A stretch of DNA of 64,000 nt from UBA6183 sp943372215 (lineage in GTDB: Bacteria; Bacteroidota; Bacteroidia; UKL13-3). Below, piece after piece: positions 33,882-43,048 of the stretch; the stretch's first letter is position 1; the number at the start of each line of letters is the position of its first letter. Position numbers and translations under genes: made by a program. The notes below the pieces were generated by a model. The model was not told the DNA's origin, ran no database searches, and saw only the letters and a program-made list of their open reading frames with translations. The stretch is from the NCBI GenBank assembly GCA_943372215.1, contig CALRXU020000004.1:62001-126000 (forward strand), read 5' to 3'.

Positions 33882-33908
33882 AAACCCGAGGCAACGCTTC
33901 GGGTTTTT
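33882..33908 (+). terminator. Intrinsic terminator after the peroxiredoxin gene
   Basis: Stem AAACCCGA/TCGGGTTT with a 9-base loop and a run of seven T. Confidence 0.85.
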
Positions 33909-33979
33909 TTATGCTCTAAATGCTGAGTTTGCTTGCCGTATTAAACTGGAAAGTACGACTTGTTTTAAGATAACTTTAG

Positions 33980-35455
33980 TTGAATCTAGTTCACTTCAAA
34001 TCAATCAGCAGGTCAGTAAACTTCCAGCATGCACTTGTTGGGCTCGGGTTTATCGTTGTTGCTTACTTTACATTGTTTCACCAATTGGGTAAGGCAACCA
34101 TGTATTTATGGGACGAATCCATTTATGCGCTTAATGCACAAGAAATGATTGAGCGGGGCAACCCCATTGAGGTTTACCTCAATAACCAACCTGACTTGTT
34201 CAATTCAAAACCGCCTTTTGCCATTTGGTGCATGGCTCTTTCTATAAAGTTATTGGGCTTTAATGAATTTGCAGTAAGGCTTCCGTCAGCAATATTTGCT
34301 TGTTGTACGGGGCTATTGTTATTGGTGTTTGTAAAAAAAGAAACCCACAACAGTTGGCTAGGATTAGGTAGTGCATTGGTACTATTTACAAGCACAGGGT
34401 ATGTAGGTTGGCATGTGGCACGTACAGCAGATACTGATGCCATATTGGCTTTTTGGGTAACGCTATACATTGTTTTAGCTTATCAAAGTTTAAAATTGGA
34501 AGTGATAAAACCAGCATTGGTGTGGTGGTTTTTTGTGGCCTTAACCTTGGCTTGTTTAACCAAAGGCATTGCAGGGTTGATTGGCTTGCCCGCAATTGTT
34601 GGGTGGTGGATGTTTAAACCGGATAAACTACAACTGTTTAAAACAGCCACGTTTTATTATGGAATACTGTTGTTTTTTACTTTTGTTGGTGGTTATTATG
34701 CATTAAGAAGTTACTATACAATAGGCTATGCGCATGCGGTATGGACAAATGAGTTGGGTGGCCGACTAAACTGGCAGAAGGAGTTGAACACGCAACAAAC
34801 GACTTTCGACTTTTACATTAAAGAGTTCATCAATCAACAAGAATTCCTTATTTGGTTTTACTGGTTTTTAGTTGGGGTGATTTACCTTATGTACACCTTT
34901 TGGAAAAGGCAACGTTTTGGACATTATTTTATTTGGGTTTGGTTGGTAATGATTACCCTATTAAGTTTTTCCGCAACTAAATTTGAGTGGTATGATGCAC
35001 CCTTGTTCCCAATAATGGCAATTGCACTGGTATTGACCATTAACCAGGTTACACAAGCAATACATCCGCAATTTGCCAAAGCAGTATTTTTGCTGTTTAT
35101 GTTATCCTGGTTGTTTTTATTTGGTAAAATAACCAAACAAAATATTGCAAATACAGGCAATGGCTGTTTAAATAAATTTATGCAATTGGTACGTGTTGAA
35201 AAAGGCATCAACAACCATATTGTATTTATTAATAAAGAAGCCAGCTTTAACCTGTTTTTTTACATGAAAAAAGATAAACTGGAAGGATATAGCAATGCTC
35301 AGAGTTTGGTTCATCATCAGATTGCCCCTAATACATTGGTAGCTGTAACAAATGATAAAGACGAATACGAATTAGCATCCGCGTATCAATTACAATTGTT
35401 AACCCAATTGAATGATTGTAAATTATTTAAGGTGGTAAAGGGGAAGGAAGATTAA
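33980..35455 (+). CDS. Multi-pass glycosyltransferase, GT39/ArnT-like
   Basis: A 491-residue GT-C protein with about 11 membrane helices and a short soluble C-terminus (about 420-491). The catalytic Asp-Glu pair after helix 1 is in MYLWDESIYALNAQEM, followed by NSKPPFAIW, a pattern shared with ArnT and protein O-mannosyltransferases that use polyprenyl-phosphate sugars. The acceptor may be lipid A or exported glycans. The start is uncertain: TTG at 33980 is used, and a TAACTTTA box (33971-33978) lies immediately above it. Confidence 0.85.
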   Translation: MNLVHFKSISRSVNFQHALVGLGFIVVAYFTLFHQLGKATMYLWDESIYALNAQEMIERGNPIEVYLNNQPDLFNSKPPFAIWCMALSIKLLGFNEFAVRLPSAIFACCTGLLLLVFVKKETHNSWLGLGSALVLFTSTGYVGWHVARTADTDAILAFWVTLYIVLAYQSLKLEVIKPALVWWFFVALTLACLTKGIAGLIGLPAIVGWWMFKPDKLQLFKTATFYYGILLFFTFVGGYYALRSYYTIGYAHAVWTNELGGRLNWQKELNTQQTTFDFYIKEFINQQEFLIWFYWFLVGVIYLMYTFWKRQRFGHYFIWVWLVMITLLSFSATKFEWYDAPLFPIMAIALVLTINQVTQAIHPQFAKAVFLLFMLSWLFLFGKITKQNIANTGNGCLNKFMQLVRVEKGINNHIVFINKEASFNLFFYMKKDKLEGYSNAQSLVHHQIAPNTLVAVTNDKDEYELASAYQLQLLTQLNDCKLFKVVKGKED

Positions 35456-35562
35456 CCCAGATGGGATAAAAGTAAAACCAGTTTATTTTATGGGAGGTGA
35501 TGTTGCATATTTACCCGCTAGGGAGTGAATATTTTTTGCAAGATAAACTTTACCTTTACACC

Positions 35563-36843
35563 ATGCGTTTAATCAACCTGTTTGTATTTTTAGTGGTGGT
35601 AAATATGGTTGCTGCACAGCAGCAATTAACCGTAAAATTAACCACCAATGCCCGCGATGATCGGTTTGACCGCCTCAGCATTAACCTGGCCTTATTTGAA
35701 GTGAAAAATGACACCGTACTCAGTTGGGATTTTGAGGGCCTGCGTAAGGCAGTGCCTTTGCGCATTGTTAAACCTGAAGGCTTTAAAGCCTATGCTTACG
35801 GTTACTTGTTTTTTGCTGGAAATACGGAAGGTTACAACCCTGGACTGGTTACTTTTTTAGTAGCCAACCCTTATGATAAACACCCCAAGTTGTTTTTGGA
35901 CTTAAATAACAACCTTAATTTTACGGATGATGGAAACGCGTTTGACCTCCCTTGGAGAGACGAAAACATGCTCCTCAACTTTTGTATTCCTGCTTCACAG
36001 AAGTGTGCATCTATTAAACTTACCCGTCATCCCTACAACAACAAATATGAATACAAGGTGCTGATGGATGAGTTTTATGCGTTAACTTACCCCGACAGAA
36101 AGTTTATGGGTATGGAGTTTTGTTACAGACAACAAACCTACCAAACCAAAGCAGGTATTTTGTATGATGGAAAAGACAGTTTTTATGTGGCCCTGTATGA
36201 TGGCAATCAGAATGGTGTTTACAATGAAGCCGACAGCGATAAGTTTGTAATTGCGAACATAACCGACACGGTTTTTTATCCTTTTGATGACTTGTATGCC
36301 AGTACCATCAGCCGCAAAGCAGGCAAATGTTTTGTAGATAAAAATGGCAAACAATATGAGTTGGTAAGTGCATCACCCTACGGCAATGAATTAACCTTAA
36401 ACATCCTCAATCAGGCAAGCACTGAAGGCCAAACACGTCAAGGAAAAAAGCTACCCAAGTTTAAATACATCACTTGGAAAGGTGAGTCAAAAAAAGTAAC
36501 CAAGTTGCGCAAGTACCAATTGTACATTTATTATGGAAGTCCGCAATCCAATAACTTTGCAGAAGACACCACCGCCTTACGTAAAATCGCCAACGATTAC
36601 GGTAACCAAATTAAAGTAATTGGTTTTATAGAAGTAAACAAATCGTATGAACTCAGCATTTTTGGCCAATACAGTTACCTTAATTGGATACTGGCTTATA
36701 AAGACAAATACCTGAACCAGCGTTTAGGCATACGGGGTATTCCCAACAGCATTTACACCGCCAAACGAAGAAAGGTAATTGCCTATAATATCACCCCAAA
36801 ACAATTGCTGCAGCAATTGCAAAGCCAACCCTCAAAACAATGA
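35563..36843 (+). CDS. Exported protein with EF-hand-like loops and C-terminal thioredoxin-like region
   Basis: A 426-residue secreted protein. ATG 35563 gives the signal peptide RLINLFVFLVVVNMVAA; 22 upstream in-frame codons are unlikely to be used. Two calcium-type loops are visible: LDLNNNLNFTDDGN and LYDGNQNGVYNEADSD. From about 315 the chain looks like a thioredoxin fold (KYQLYIYYGSPQSNN, IKVIGFIEVN, LGIRGIPNSIYTAKRRKV; the cis-Pro position is IPN), but there is no CxxC, so it is not an obvious redox enzyme. Its stop overlaps the next start by four bases. Confidence 0.7.
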   Translation: MRLINLFVFLVVVNMVAAQQQLTVKLTTNARDDRFDRLSINLALFEVKNDTVLSWDFEGLRKAVPLRIVKPEGFKAYAYGYLFFAGNTEGYNPGLVTFLVANPYDKHPKLFLDLNNNLNFTDDGNAFDLPWRDENMLLNFCIPASQKCASIKLTRHPYNNKYEYKVLMDEFYALTYPDRKFMGMEFCYRQQTYQTKAGILYDGKDSFYVALYDGNQNGVYNEADSDKFVIANITDTVFYPFDDLYASTISRKAGKCFVDKNGKQYELVSASPYGNELTLNILNQASTEGQTRQGKKLPKFKYITWKGESKKVTKLRKYQLYIYYGSPQSNNFAEDTTALRKIANDYGNQIKVIGFIEVNKSYELSIFGQYSYLNWILAYKDKYLNQRLGIRGIPNSIYTAKRRKVIAYNITPKQLLQQLQSQPSKQ

Positions 36844-37880
36844 TAGAGAATCCAATATTGGTTGACATTTATCGGGGAGGGGTATTGGAAAGTTTTCACC
36901 GTGGAGTGGTATGTGTTGTTGATGAAAACAATCAAGTGCTGTTTAGCCTTGGTAACGTCAACCAAATCTGTTACCCGCGCAGTGCCATGAAGCTGTTACA
37001 AGTGCTTCCATTGATACAACATGGAGGCATACAAAAGTTTGGTTTTACATTAGAAGAAATTGCAGTAATGTGTGGTTCGCACAATGCAGAAGCAGATCAC
37101 TTGCGGGTTGTGAATGCCATATTGCACAAAATTGGTTTAACGCCAGCCGCTTTAAATTGCGGGCCGCAATACCCCAGTGGTAAAAAGGAAGCAAATGCGC
37201 TAATTAAAGCAGATGCTAAACCGCAGCACATTCACAACAACTGCAGTGGTAAACATGCTGGCATGCTGGCCATGTGTGTGCTTAAAGGTTGGCCAATTGA
37301 AGATTACATCAATCCTCAGCATCCGTTGCAACAATTGATATTGGATTGTTGCGCCTGTTTTTTTGAATACCCCAAAGAACAAATGGTTACGGCATTGGAT
37401 GGTTGTAGTGCGCCCATTTTTAGTGTGCCTGTAATTAACCAAGCCATTGCCTATAAAAACTTAAGTGCCCCTGCAGCCTTTGAACCCGCTTTACAAGAAG
37501 CTTGCAAAGTGGTGATAGAGGCAGTGAGCCAATACCCATTTATGGTAGCAGGAACCAAGAGGTATTGCACAGATATGATGAATATAACAGCCCCAACAAT
37601 TATTGGAAAAACAGGAGCTGAAGGCATTTTTTGCATGAGTTTTACTGGACAAAAATGGGGAGTATGTATTAAAATTGATGATGGCAAAATGTTACCCCAA
37701 TATCACGTAGCCCAAGCCATTGTTGAAGCTTCTGGACTATTTTCGGCTGAGCAATTGCAACCATTGCACCATTACCTAAACACTGATTTAAAAAACTTTA
37801 ACCAGTTTGTAACTGGAGAAATAAAAGCAAACAACGGTTTATTGGAGGCGCTAAAGGTGATGGCAACCGATAATAAATAG
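36840..37880 (+). CDS. L-asparaginase II, Rhizobium etli ReAV type (class 3)
   Basis: A 346-residue asparaginase of the PF06089 family, unrelated to E. coli AnsA/AnsB. The serine-lysine tandem residues of ReAV are conserved at the same positions: Ser48 and Lys51 (RSAMK), Ser80 (CGSHNAE), and a Lys at 257 (IGKTGAEG; 263 in ReAV). The zinc ligands also match: Cys135 and Lys138 (NNCSGKH) and Cys189 (DGCS). It hydrolyses asparagine to aspartate and ammonia. ATG overlaps the upstream stop (ATGA), so it is translationally coupled to a secreted protein of unknown role. Confidence 0.9.
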   Translation: MIENPILVDIYRGGVLESFHRGVVCVVDENNQVLFSLGNVNQICYPRSAMKLLQVLPLIQHGGIQKFGFTLEEIAVMCGSHNAEADHLRVVNAILHKIGLTPAALNCGPQYPSGKKEANALIKADAKPQHIHNNCSGKHAGMLAMCVLKGWPIEDYINPQHPLQQLILDCCACFFEYPKEQMVTALDGCSAPIFSVPVINQAIAYKNLSAPAAFEPALQEACKVVIEAVSQYPFMVAGTKRYCTDMMNITAPTIIGKTGAEGIFCMSFTGQKWGVCIKIDDGKMLPQYHVAQAIVEASGLFSAEQLQPLHHYLNTDLKNFNQFVTGEIKANNGLLEALKVMATDNK

Positions 37881-38016
37881 GTGTAGTTTTTTTTTGTTGC
37901 TGTACCAATTACTTGGCATTGTTTGCCTGATAATGCATATTACCTAATAGGTTTTGGGTGGACATGTTGTATGATAGATAAAAACACGCAGTTAAGATTG
38001 GAAAGAAAATAATTTA

Positions 38017-38056
38017 TATCCGTATTTATCCGTAAATATTCGAATATATCCGTTTT
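38017..38056. repeat. Four 10-bp tandem repeats, exact helical period
   Basis: Four consecutive 10-base units, TATCCGTATT, TATCCGTAAA, TATTCGAATA and TATCCGTTTT. Three keep TATCCGT exactly; the third differs at two bases. All start exactly 10 bases apart. They lie in the 241-base gap between two convergent gene ends, where no promoter is expected. The rest of that gap shows nothing I recognise. Confidence 0.75.
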
Positions 38057-38121
38057 GCAATGCTTGCTGATTCCTTTACTTCAATCTGTAAACTAATGAT
38101 AATGCAGCGTTGGGTTTACCG

Positions 38122-39051
38122 TTACTTCGGTAAAAATGAAATCAGGTCATTAATAAACAACGTTTGTTGGTCAATAAAAACATTGTGCGAACAATTGTCG
38201 TAATATTTAACAGCATCTTTTCCAATCAAGGCTTGTAATGCTTCTATTTGAGCGGGGGAGTACAAACCATCTTGTTTGCCGTAAAAACCATAAACTTTCA
38301 TGTTGTTTTTTGGGAGCGATTTTAACACATCCGTTAAATCTAGTGTGGTGTATTTTTCGTTTTTCCAAAAGCCTTCAGGAGCTTCTTTGTTCATGCGAGA
38401 TGCATACTTTCGAAGCAAAGTATCCGTTTTAAATAGCCCATACAAATTCTTGGCTTCGTCATTAGGTGTTTTTGTGGTGTAGAAGCCATTACGCATAGCA
38501 TACATAAAGCAGTATGTACTATACATAATACTTGTTGTATCTAACTGCTGCAAGCTATTAAGATACCCTAAGTTAGCACTATCTTGTTTAGCGGCATATA
38601 TTTCTTTGCAGGAATGAATAATGGTTTTAAACGTTTCTTGCAAAGAAACCGGTGACCCAATCAATACCACAGCAGTCACAGCTTTTGGTTGTTGTTGGGC
38701 AAACAATGTTGCAACAATTCCTCCAAAGCTATGCCCTAAAAGTGTAGCGGTTTTTATTCCAGCAAATTTGTAAATGGCATTTAAGTCAGCAAAGGTTTGT
38801 TCAAAAGTAAATGCAGCACTCTTGTCTATGGAGCGACCTTCGCCACGCCTGTCATAAACCACTACATAAAAACCAGCATCAGCCAAACGTTGCGCAGTGG
38901 TGGCTTCAAAATTGGCACAATTGTAACCAGGCCCACCATGTAAAAATACCAATGCAGGTTGAAGTTTATTGCCAAAAGTTTTGATGTATAACTCTTGTGC
39001 GTGGGCAAAAAAGTTAAAGAATAAAATGGCAGTTGCTAATAATGCTTTCAT
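38122..39051 (-). CDS. Exported alpha/beta hydrolase
   Basis: A 309-residue alpha/beta hydrolase with a signal peptide (1-18, LLATAILFFNFFAHA). FLHGGPG is the oxyanion loop, GHSFGG the nucleophile elbow, GKQDGLYSP the acid and NCSHNVFID the catalytic His. The HGGPG and DRRGEG segments resemble proline iminopeptidases, so an exported aminopeptidase is possible; an esterase is also possible. It stands alone between the repeat region and lepB. Confidence 0.87.
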   Translation of the reverse strand: MKALLATAILFFNFFAHAQELYIKTFGNKLQPALVFLHGGPGYNCANFEATTAQRLADAGFYVVVYDRRGEGRSIDKSAAFTFEQTFADLNAIYKFAGIKTATLLGHSFGGIVATLFAQQQPKAVTAVVLIGSPVSLQETFKTIIHSCKEIYAAKQDSANLGYLNSLQQLDTTSIMYSTYCFMYAMRNGFYTTKTPNDEAKNLYGLFKTDTLLRKYASRMNKEAPEGFWKNEKYTTLDLTDVLKSLPKNNMKVYGFYGKQDGLYSPAQIEALQALIGKDAVKYYDNCSHNVFIDQQTLFINDLISFLPK

Positions 39052-39160
39052 GATGTAATTATAATCAATAAAAGCGAATAGCTATTTAATTGCTTGTGCT
39101 AGATGCGGTTGGAGGGTATAAGATAAAATGGAAAAGCAATGGTAATCGTCTCTTGAACGC

Positions 39161-40438
39161 TTACTTAATCCCCCTAAACAACCTGTTCCAACGTATTTTT
39201 TTAAACAAGTTGGTTTCGTTAGGATCCAAACTCATCCAAGTAAACAAAGCCTTGCCCACAATATGATCTTCAGGTACAAAACCCCAAAAACGTGAATCGG
39301 CTGAGTTGTGGCGGTTATCACCCATCATAAAATAGTAGTTTTGTTTAAAGGTATAGGTTGTGATTTCCTTGCCATCTAAATAAACCTTGTTGTTGTGAAT
39401 ATCTAGTGTGGGGTTGTTTTCGTAAATCTTTATTGCTCTTTCGTAAATGTAATAAGTAACCGTATCCAACTTTACCACATCACCTGCTTTGGGTATATAA
39501 ACGGGGCCAAAATTATCTACATTCCAACCCAATGATTCCCTAAAAGGAAAGATATAAGAAGCAGGAGCACCTTTAGCTTGTAACGTATTCTCTACTTTTT
39601 TCACCCAACTTTGGTTTAACAAATCATCTTTAGCTGCTTTGGTCAACAACAATTCAAAATCGCCTTGCGCACTGGCAGGGCCGCCCTCTGTAATGTCATT
39701 TCTTTTGGCAATGCGTTGGTCAAAAGTACCATCCGTTTGCACATAATACCTAAATTGCATTTTAGGTGGGTTTTCTGCAGCAATACCATTAATAAACACT
39801 TGTTGGTCTACAACTGATAAACTATCGCCCGCAATGCCCAAGCAGCGTTTAATATAATTCTCTTTTTTATCTAGTGGTCTTCCATCCTCAGCAGGGTAGT
39901 TAAATACCACTACATCGTTGTTTTTTATTTTTTGAAAACCAGGCAACCTAAAGTAAGGCATGCTAGGCCATTCTATGTATGATTTGCCGCCAATACCAGG
40001 CATGGTGTTGTGTGCAAACGGAAAACTAATAGGTGTAATGGGAGCCCTGGCACCATAGTTAACTTTGCTTACAAATAAAAAATCACCAACCAACAACGAT
40101 TTTTCCATAGATGAAGTTGGGATGGTATATGCTTCAATAAAAAAGGTACGTATTAGGGTAGCGGCAACAACTGCAAAAGCAATGGCATCAATCCACTCGC
40201 GCGATTTGGTTTTACGCTTAAACCGGTTGATGAAAATATAATACCCAATAATGGAACCTTGAATCAATAGAAAAAAAAGCACATTGGTTATAAAAGACGA
40301 ACCAGCCACAAAACTCATTATTAAAAAAAAGAAAAGATTAATGCCACTCATTAAATAAAGGCTAGAGCGCTCGCGCTTATTAAGCATGGCAAAAAACAAC
40401 TGGATGTATGAGTTATTGGTGTTTTTTTCTTCGGTCAT
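39161..40438 (-). CDS. lepB: Signal peptidase I
   Basis: A 425-residue S26 signal peptidase that cuts signal peptides outside the inner membrane. Three hydrophobic helices (about 24-44, 47-70, 84-105) precede the catalytic domain. Catalytic Ser is in TIPTSSMEKSLLVGD and Lys in KKENYIKRCLGIAGD; MMGDNRHNSADSRFWG is box E. The domain has an insert (about 200-310) that is typical of Bacteroidota. It is the last gene of the parA-parB-DUF5683-dapB-lepB run, 89 bases after dapB. Confidence 0.95.
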   Translation of the reverse strand: MTEEKNTNNSYIQLFFAMLNKRERSSLYLMSGINLFFFLIMSFVAGSSFITNVLFFLLIQGSIIGYYIFINRFKRKTKSREWIDAIAFAVVAATLIRTFFIEAYTIPTSSMEKSLLVGDFLFVSKVNYGARAPITPISFPFAHNTMPGIGGKSYIEWPSMPYFRLPGFQKIKNNDVVVFNYPAEDGRPLDKKENYIKRCLGIAGDSLSVVDQQVFINGIAAENPPKMQFRYYVQTDGTFDQRIAKRNDITEGGPASAQGDFELLLTKAAKDDLLNQSWVKKVENTLQAKGAPASYIFPFRESLGWNVDNFGPVYIPKAGDVVKLDTVTYYIYERAIKIYENNPTLDIHNNKVYLDGKEITTYTFKQNYYFMMGDNRHNSADSRFWGFVPEDHIVGKALFTWMSLDPNETNLFKKIRWNRLFRGIK

Positions 40439-40527
40439 TGGTCGGGTATATTTTGTTGTGTTAAAACGTTAAAATAACGCTTGTATTACAGTATTTTGTT
40501 AAACGGTAAATTAAGTAATTAAGCGGA

Positions 40528-41271
40528 TTATAGCTTTAAAATGTCTTCCATAGAATAGATGCCTTTTTTGCCAATTATCCATTCGGCTGCCATTACGGCC
40601 CCTTTTGCAAATCCGTAACGAGACTTGGCCATGTGTCTGATTTCAATGCCATCGATCACCGATTCATACTTCACAAAATGGTCTCCGGTAACATCTGCAA
40701 TTCGTTTGGATTCAATCAGCAACTCATCTGGTTTAAGGCTTTGCGAAGGTGTATTTTCATGGTAAACCAAACGGCCCTTATAACTTCTCTTTTGTTTGTT
40801 TTCTGCCAAAATATGGTTGGCCAAAGTAATTGCTGTTCCGCTGGGGTGATCCTTTTTCTCCGTATGATGAATCTCCTCTATCATCACATCATATTCATCT
40901 AAATCAGCCATCATTTTGGCCAGGATTTTATTTAGCTTGTAAAAAATATTTACACCAATGCTGTAATTGGTGCTATGCACCATACTTTGGCCCTCTGCCA
41001 TGCATTTCGCTTTAATCTCGTCAAATTGATCATACCATCCGGTAGTGCCAACAACAATGGGTACTTTGGCCTCAAAACACTTCAGTATATTTTCAACTGC
41101 GGCATCAGGCATGCTAAAATCTATTGCCACATCCACATTTTCAAGGCTAATCGGCATAAAATCAAAGGCATTTTCCAAACTCACCTTATACACAATACTG
41201 TGTCCTTTTGCCAAGGCAATTTTTTCAATGGCCTTGCCCATTTTACCATATCCTAATAAAGCGATTTTCAT
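40528..41271 (-). CDS. dapB: 4-hydroxy-tetrahydrodipicolinate reductase
   Basis: A 247-residue DapB that reduces the dihydrodipicolinate precursor with NAD(P)H in lysine and diaminopimelate synthesis. LLGYGKMGKAIE binds the cofactor; VVGTTGWYD, STNYSIGVN and the catalytic EIHHTEKKDHPSGTA are present. Its product feeds peptidoglycan. It lies between DUF5683 and lepB in a conserved Bacteroidota order. Confidence 0.96.
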   Translation of the reverse strand: MKIALLGYGKMGKAIEKIALAKGHSIVYKVSLENAFDFMPISLENVDVAIDFSMPDAAVENILKCFEAKVPIVVGTTGWYDQFDEIKAKCMAEGQSMVHSTNYSIGVNIFYKLNKILAKMMADLDEYDVMIEEIHHTEKKDHPSGTAITLANHILAENKQKRSYKGRLVYHENTPSQSLKPDELLIESKRIADVTGDHFVKYESVIDGIEIRHMAKSRYGFAKGAVMAAEWIIGKKGIYSMEDILKL

Positions 41272-41368
41272 GTGTTTAAATAGTATGCATTGTATTTAGT
41301 ATCACCGTAAATTCAGGTGAATACAAAAGTATGTTAGGTTGAGTAAATATACACTTATTATCCATTAT

Positions 41369-42010
41369 TTAAAATTTTAACGTAAACAACAAGTGGGTTT
41401 GGGCTTGTGAAGATACCCAATACAATTGGGGCTGCACGTTTAGCGAAAGGTCTTCTGTGATTTTAAAATCGTAAAAATGGGCATCAACGGCAGCATCTAC
41501 AATTTGTAGAATATAGGTGGCTCCCAGTAAAATGTATGATAAATCCCTGTTTTTGTGGTAATAATCCCGATAGCTGAGTAGCGTGGGCTCTTGAAATTGG
41601 TTGTAATAAGGATCTTCATTAAAGCCGTTTGCTACCCTAAAACTGTATTGCTCTTTAAAGTCTTTGTAGTATTTATTGTTCCAAAGTGCACCATATAACG
41701 CAGCACCAGCGGCAACATAAATAACGGGTACTTTCCAATACTTTTTATTGTACACTTGACCTGCACCTGGTAAACAAACGGATAATAGAGTGGCTTTTTT
41801 AGGTGAATGTTTTAAACGCGATAAACTATCAGTAGTTTGATTTTGCTTTTTTGCAGTTGTTCTAACAGCATCATCATTACGGTTAACCTCCCTGTTGCCG
41901 GGAACAGTAGTAATCGAGCTATCATTTATAGGGCCGATTTGGGCTGTTGCGTTAACACTCGTTAACAGCATCACCATAATACCAAACAGAATGCGCAGTT
42001 TGCCAAGCAT
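41369..42010 (-). CDS. DUF5683 exported protein
   Basis: A 213-residue DUF5683 protein with a signal peptide (1-23), a low-complexity linker and the family block SPKKATLLSVCLPGAGQVYNK, then one hydrophobic helix (about 95-110). The YRDYYHKNRDLSYILLGATYILQIVDAAVDAHFYDF segment is diagnostic. Function is unknown, but its place between parB and dapB is conserved in the phylum. Confidence 0.85.
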   Translation of the reverse strand: MLGKLRILFGIMVMLLTSVNATAQIGPINDSSITTVPGNREVNRNDDAVRTTAKKQNQTTDSLSRLKHSPKKATLLSVCLPGAGQVYNKKYWKVPVIYVAAGAALYGALWNNKYYKDFKEQYSFRVANGFNEDPYYNQFQEPTLLSYRDYYHKNRDLSYILLGATYILQIVDAAVDAHFYDFKITEDLSLNVQPQLYWVSSQAQTHLLFTLKF

Positions 42011-42086
42011 GTACCCGCAAAGGTAAGCAATTACACTTTAATTATTACAATGCGCAGCACCCATTGCTGCAATAAGCTAGGTTATT

Positions 42087-42989
42087 TTAGTTTTCGTCCA
42101 ATTGAATAATGTCCAAAATGCGTTGCAATTCGGCTTGAGAGCGGAATGGAATTTTGATATTGCCCCTTCCTTTATCATCGGCCTTGATGCTGATTTTGGT
42201 GTTAAATCGTTCGCTCAAACTTTGCTGGTAGCCGAGGATAATTTCAGATTTATCTGTTTTAACGGCTGGTTTGGCAGGACTTGTTTGCGCCTTAGCATGT
42301 TCCTCACGCACCAAGTTTTCCACTGAACGCACACTCAGTTCATTATTGAGCATTTGTTCCAACATCCATTCCTGTTTCTTTGGATCGTCCACATTAATAA
42401 TAGCCCTGGCATGGCCCATGCTTATTTTGCCTTCTTTTAGTGCCAACTGTATGGTGTCTGAAAGTTTAAGCAAACGCAGGTAGTTAGTTACCGTGCTGCG
42501 GTTTTTGCCAACACGTTCGCCCACTTCATCTTGTTTTAAGTTGCATTCTTCCATTAGGCGCTTGTAGCTTAAGCCAATTTCAATGGGGTTAAGTTCTTCA
42601 CGCTGTATGTTTTCTATCAATGCCATTTCCAACATTTCCTGGTCGTTGGCCACCCTGATGTAAGCAGGTATTTTGGTTAGCCCAGCTAAAATACTGGCGC
42701 GGGTTCTGCGTTCACCAGAAATAATCTGGTAACTATCGTAGCCCATTTTACGCACAGTAATGGGTTGAATTACACCATGTATTTTAATGGAGTTGGCCAA
42801 CTCTTGTAAGGCCGTTTCTTCAAAAGCCGTTCTAGGTTGAAATGGGTTTGCCTGAATCTGGCTGATAGCAACCTCACTAATGGAATTAGCGGGTTTGGCT
42901 TCAGTGCTGGTATTGGTAATATCAGTATTGGCATTTTCTAGCAAGGCACTTAAACCTCTACCTAATGCATTTTTGCGTGGATTGCTCAT
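42087..42989 (-). CDS. parB: Chromosome partitioning protein ParB
   Basis: A 300-residue ParB that binds parS and loads SMC. I start at ATG 42989, giving the standard NPRKNALGRGLSALLE N-terminus; nine upstream codons begin with TTG. The CTPase domain has GERRTRASILAG, ENIQREELNPIE, and the HTH is KQDEVGERVGKNRSTVTNYLRLL. The C-terminal dimer domain is about 255-300. No parS-like 16-mer was seen in the window. It follows parA by about 60 bases. Confidence 0.95.
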   Translation of the reverse strand: MSNPRKNALGRGLSALLENANTDITNTSTEAKPANSISEVAISQIQANPFQPRTAFEETALQELANSIKIHGVIQPITVRKMGYDSYQIISGERRTRASILAGLTKIPAYIRVANDQEMLEMALIENIQREELNPIEIGLSYKRLMEECNLKQDEVGERVGKNRSTVTNYLRLLKLSDTIQLALKEGKISMGHARAIINVDDPKKQEWMLEQMLNNELSVRSVENLVREEHAKAQTSPAKPAVKTDKSEIILGYQQSLSERFNTKISIKADDKGRGNIKIPFRSQAELQRILDIIQLDEN

Positions 42990-43048
42990 TTCTTTTGTTT
43001 TTAATGCGGTGTTCAAAGCGGTAACTGTTAAAATTGAATAAAATACGG

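Noticed and set aside
41350..41365. TTATCCATT-like DnaA box near DUF5683
   Set aside because: A single imperfect box with no cluster and no DNA-unwinding element; not enough to suggest an origin.
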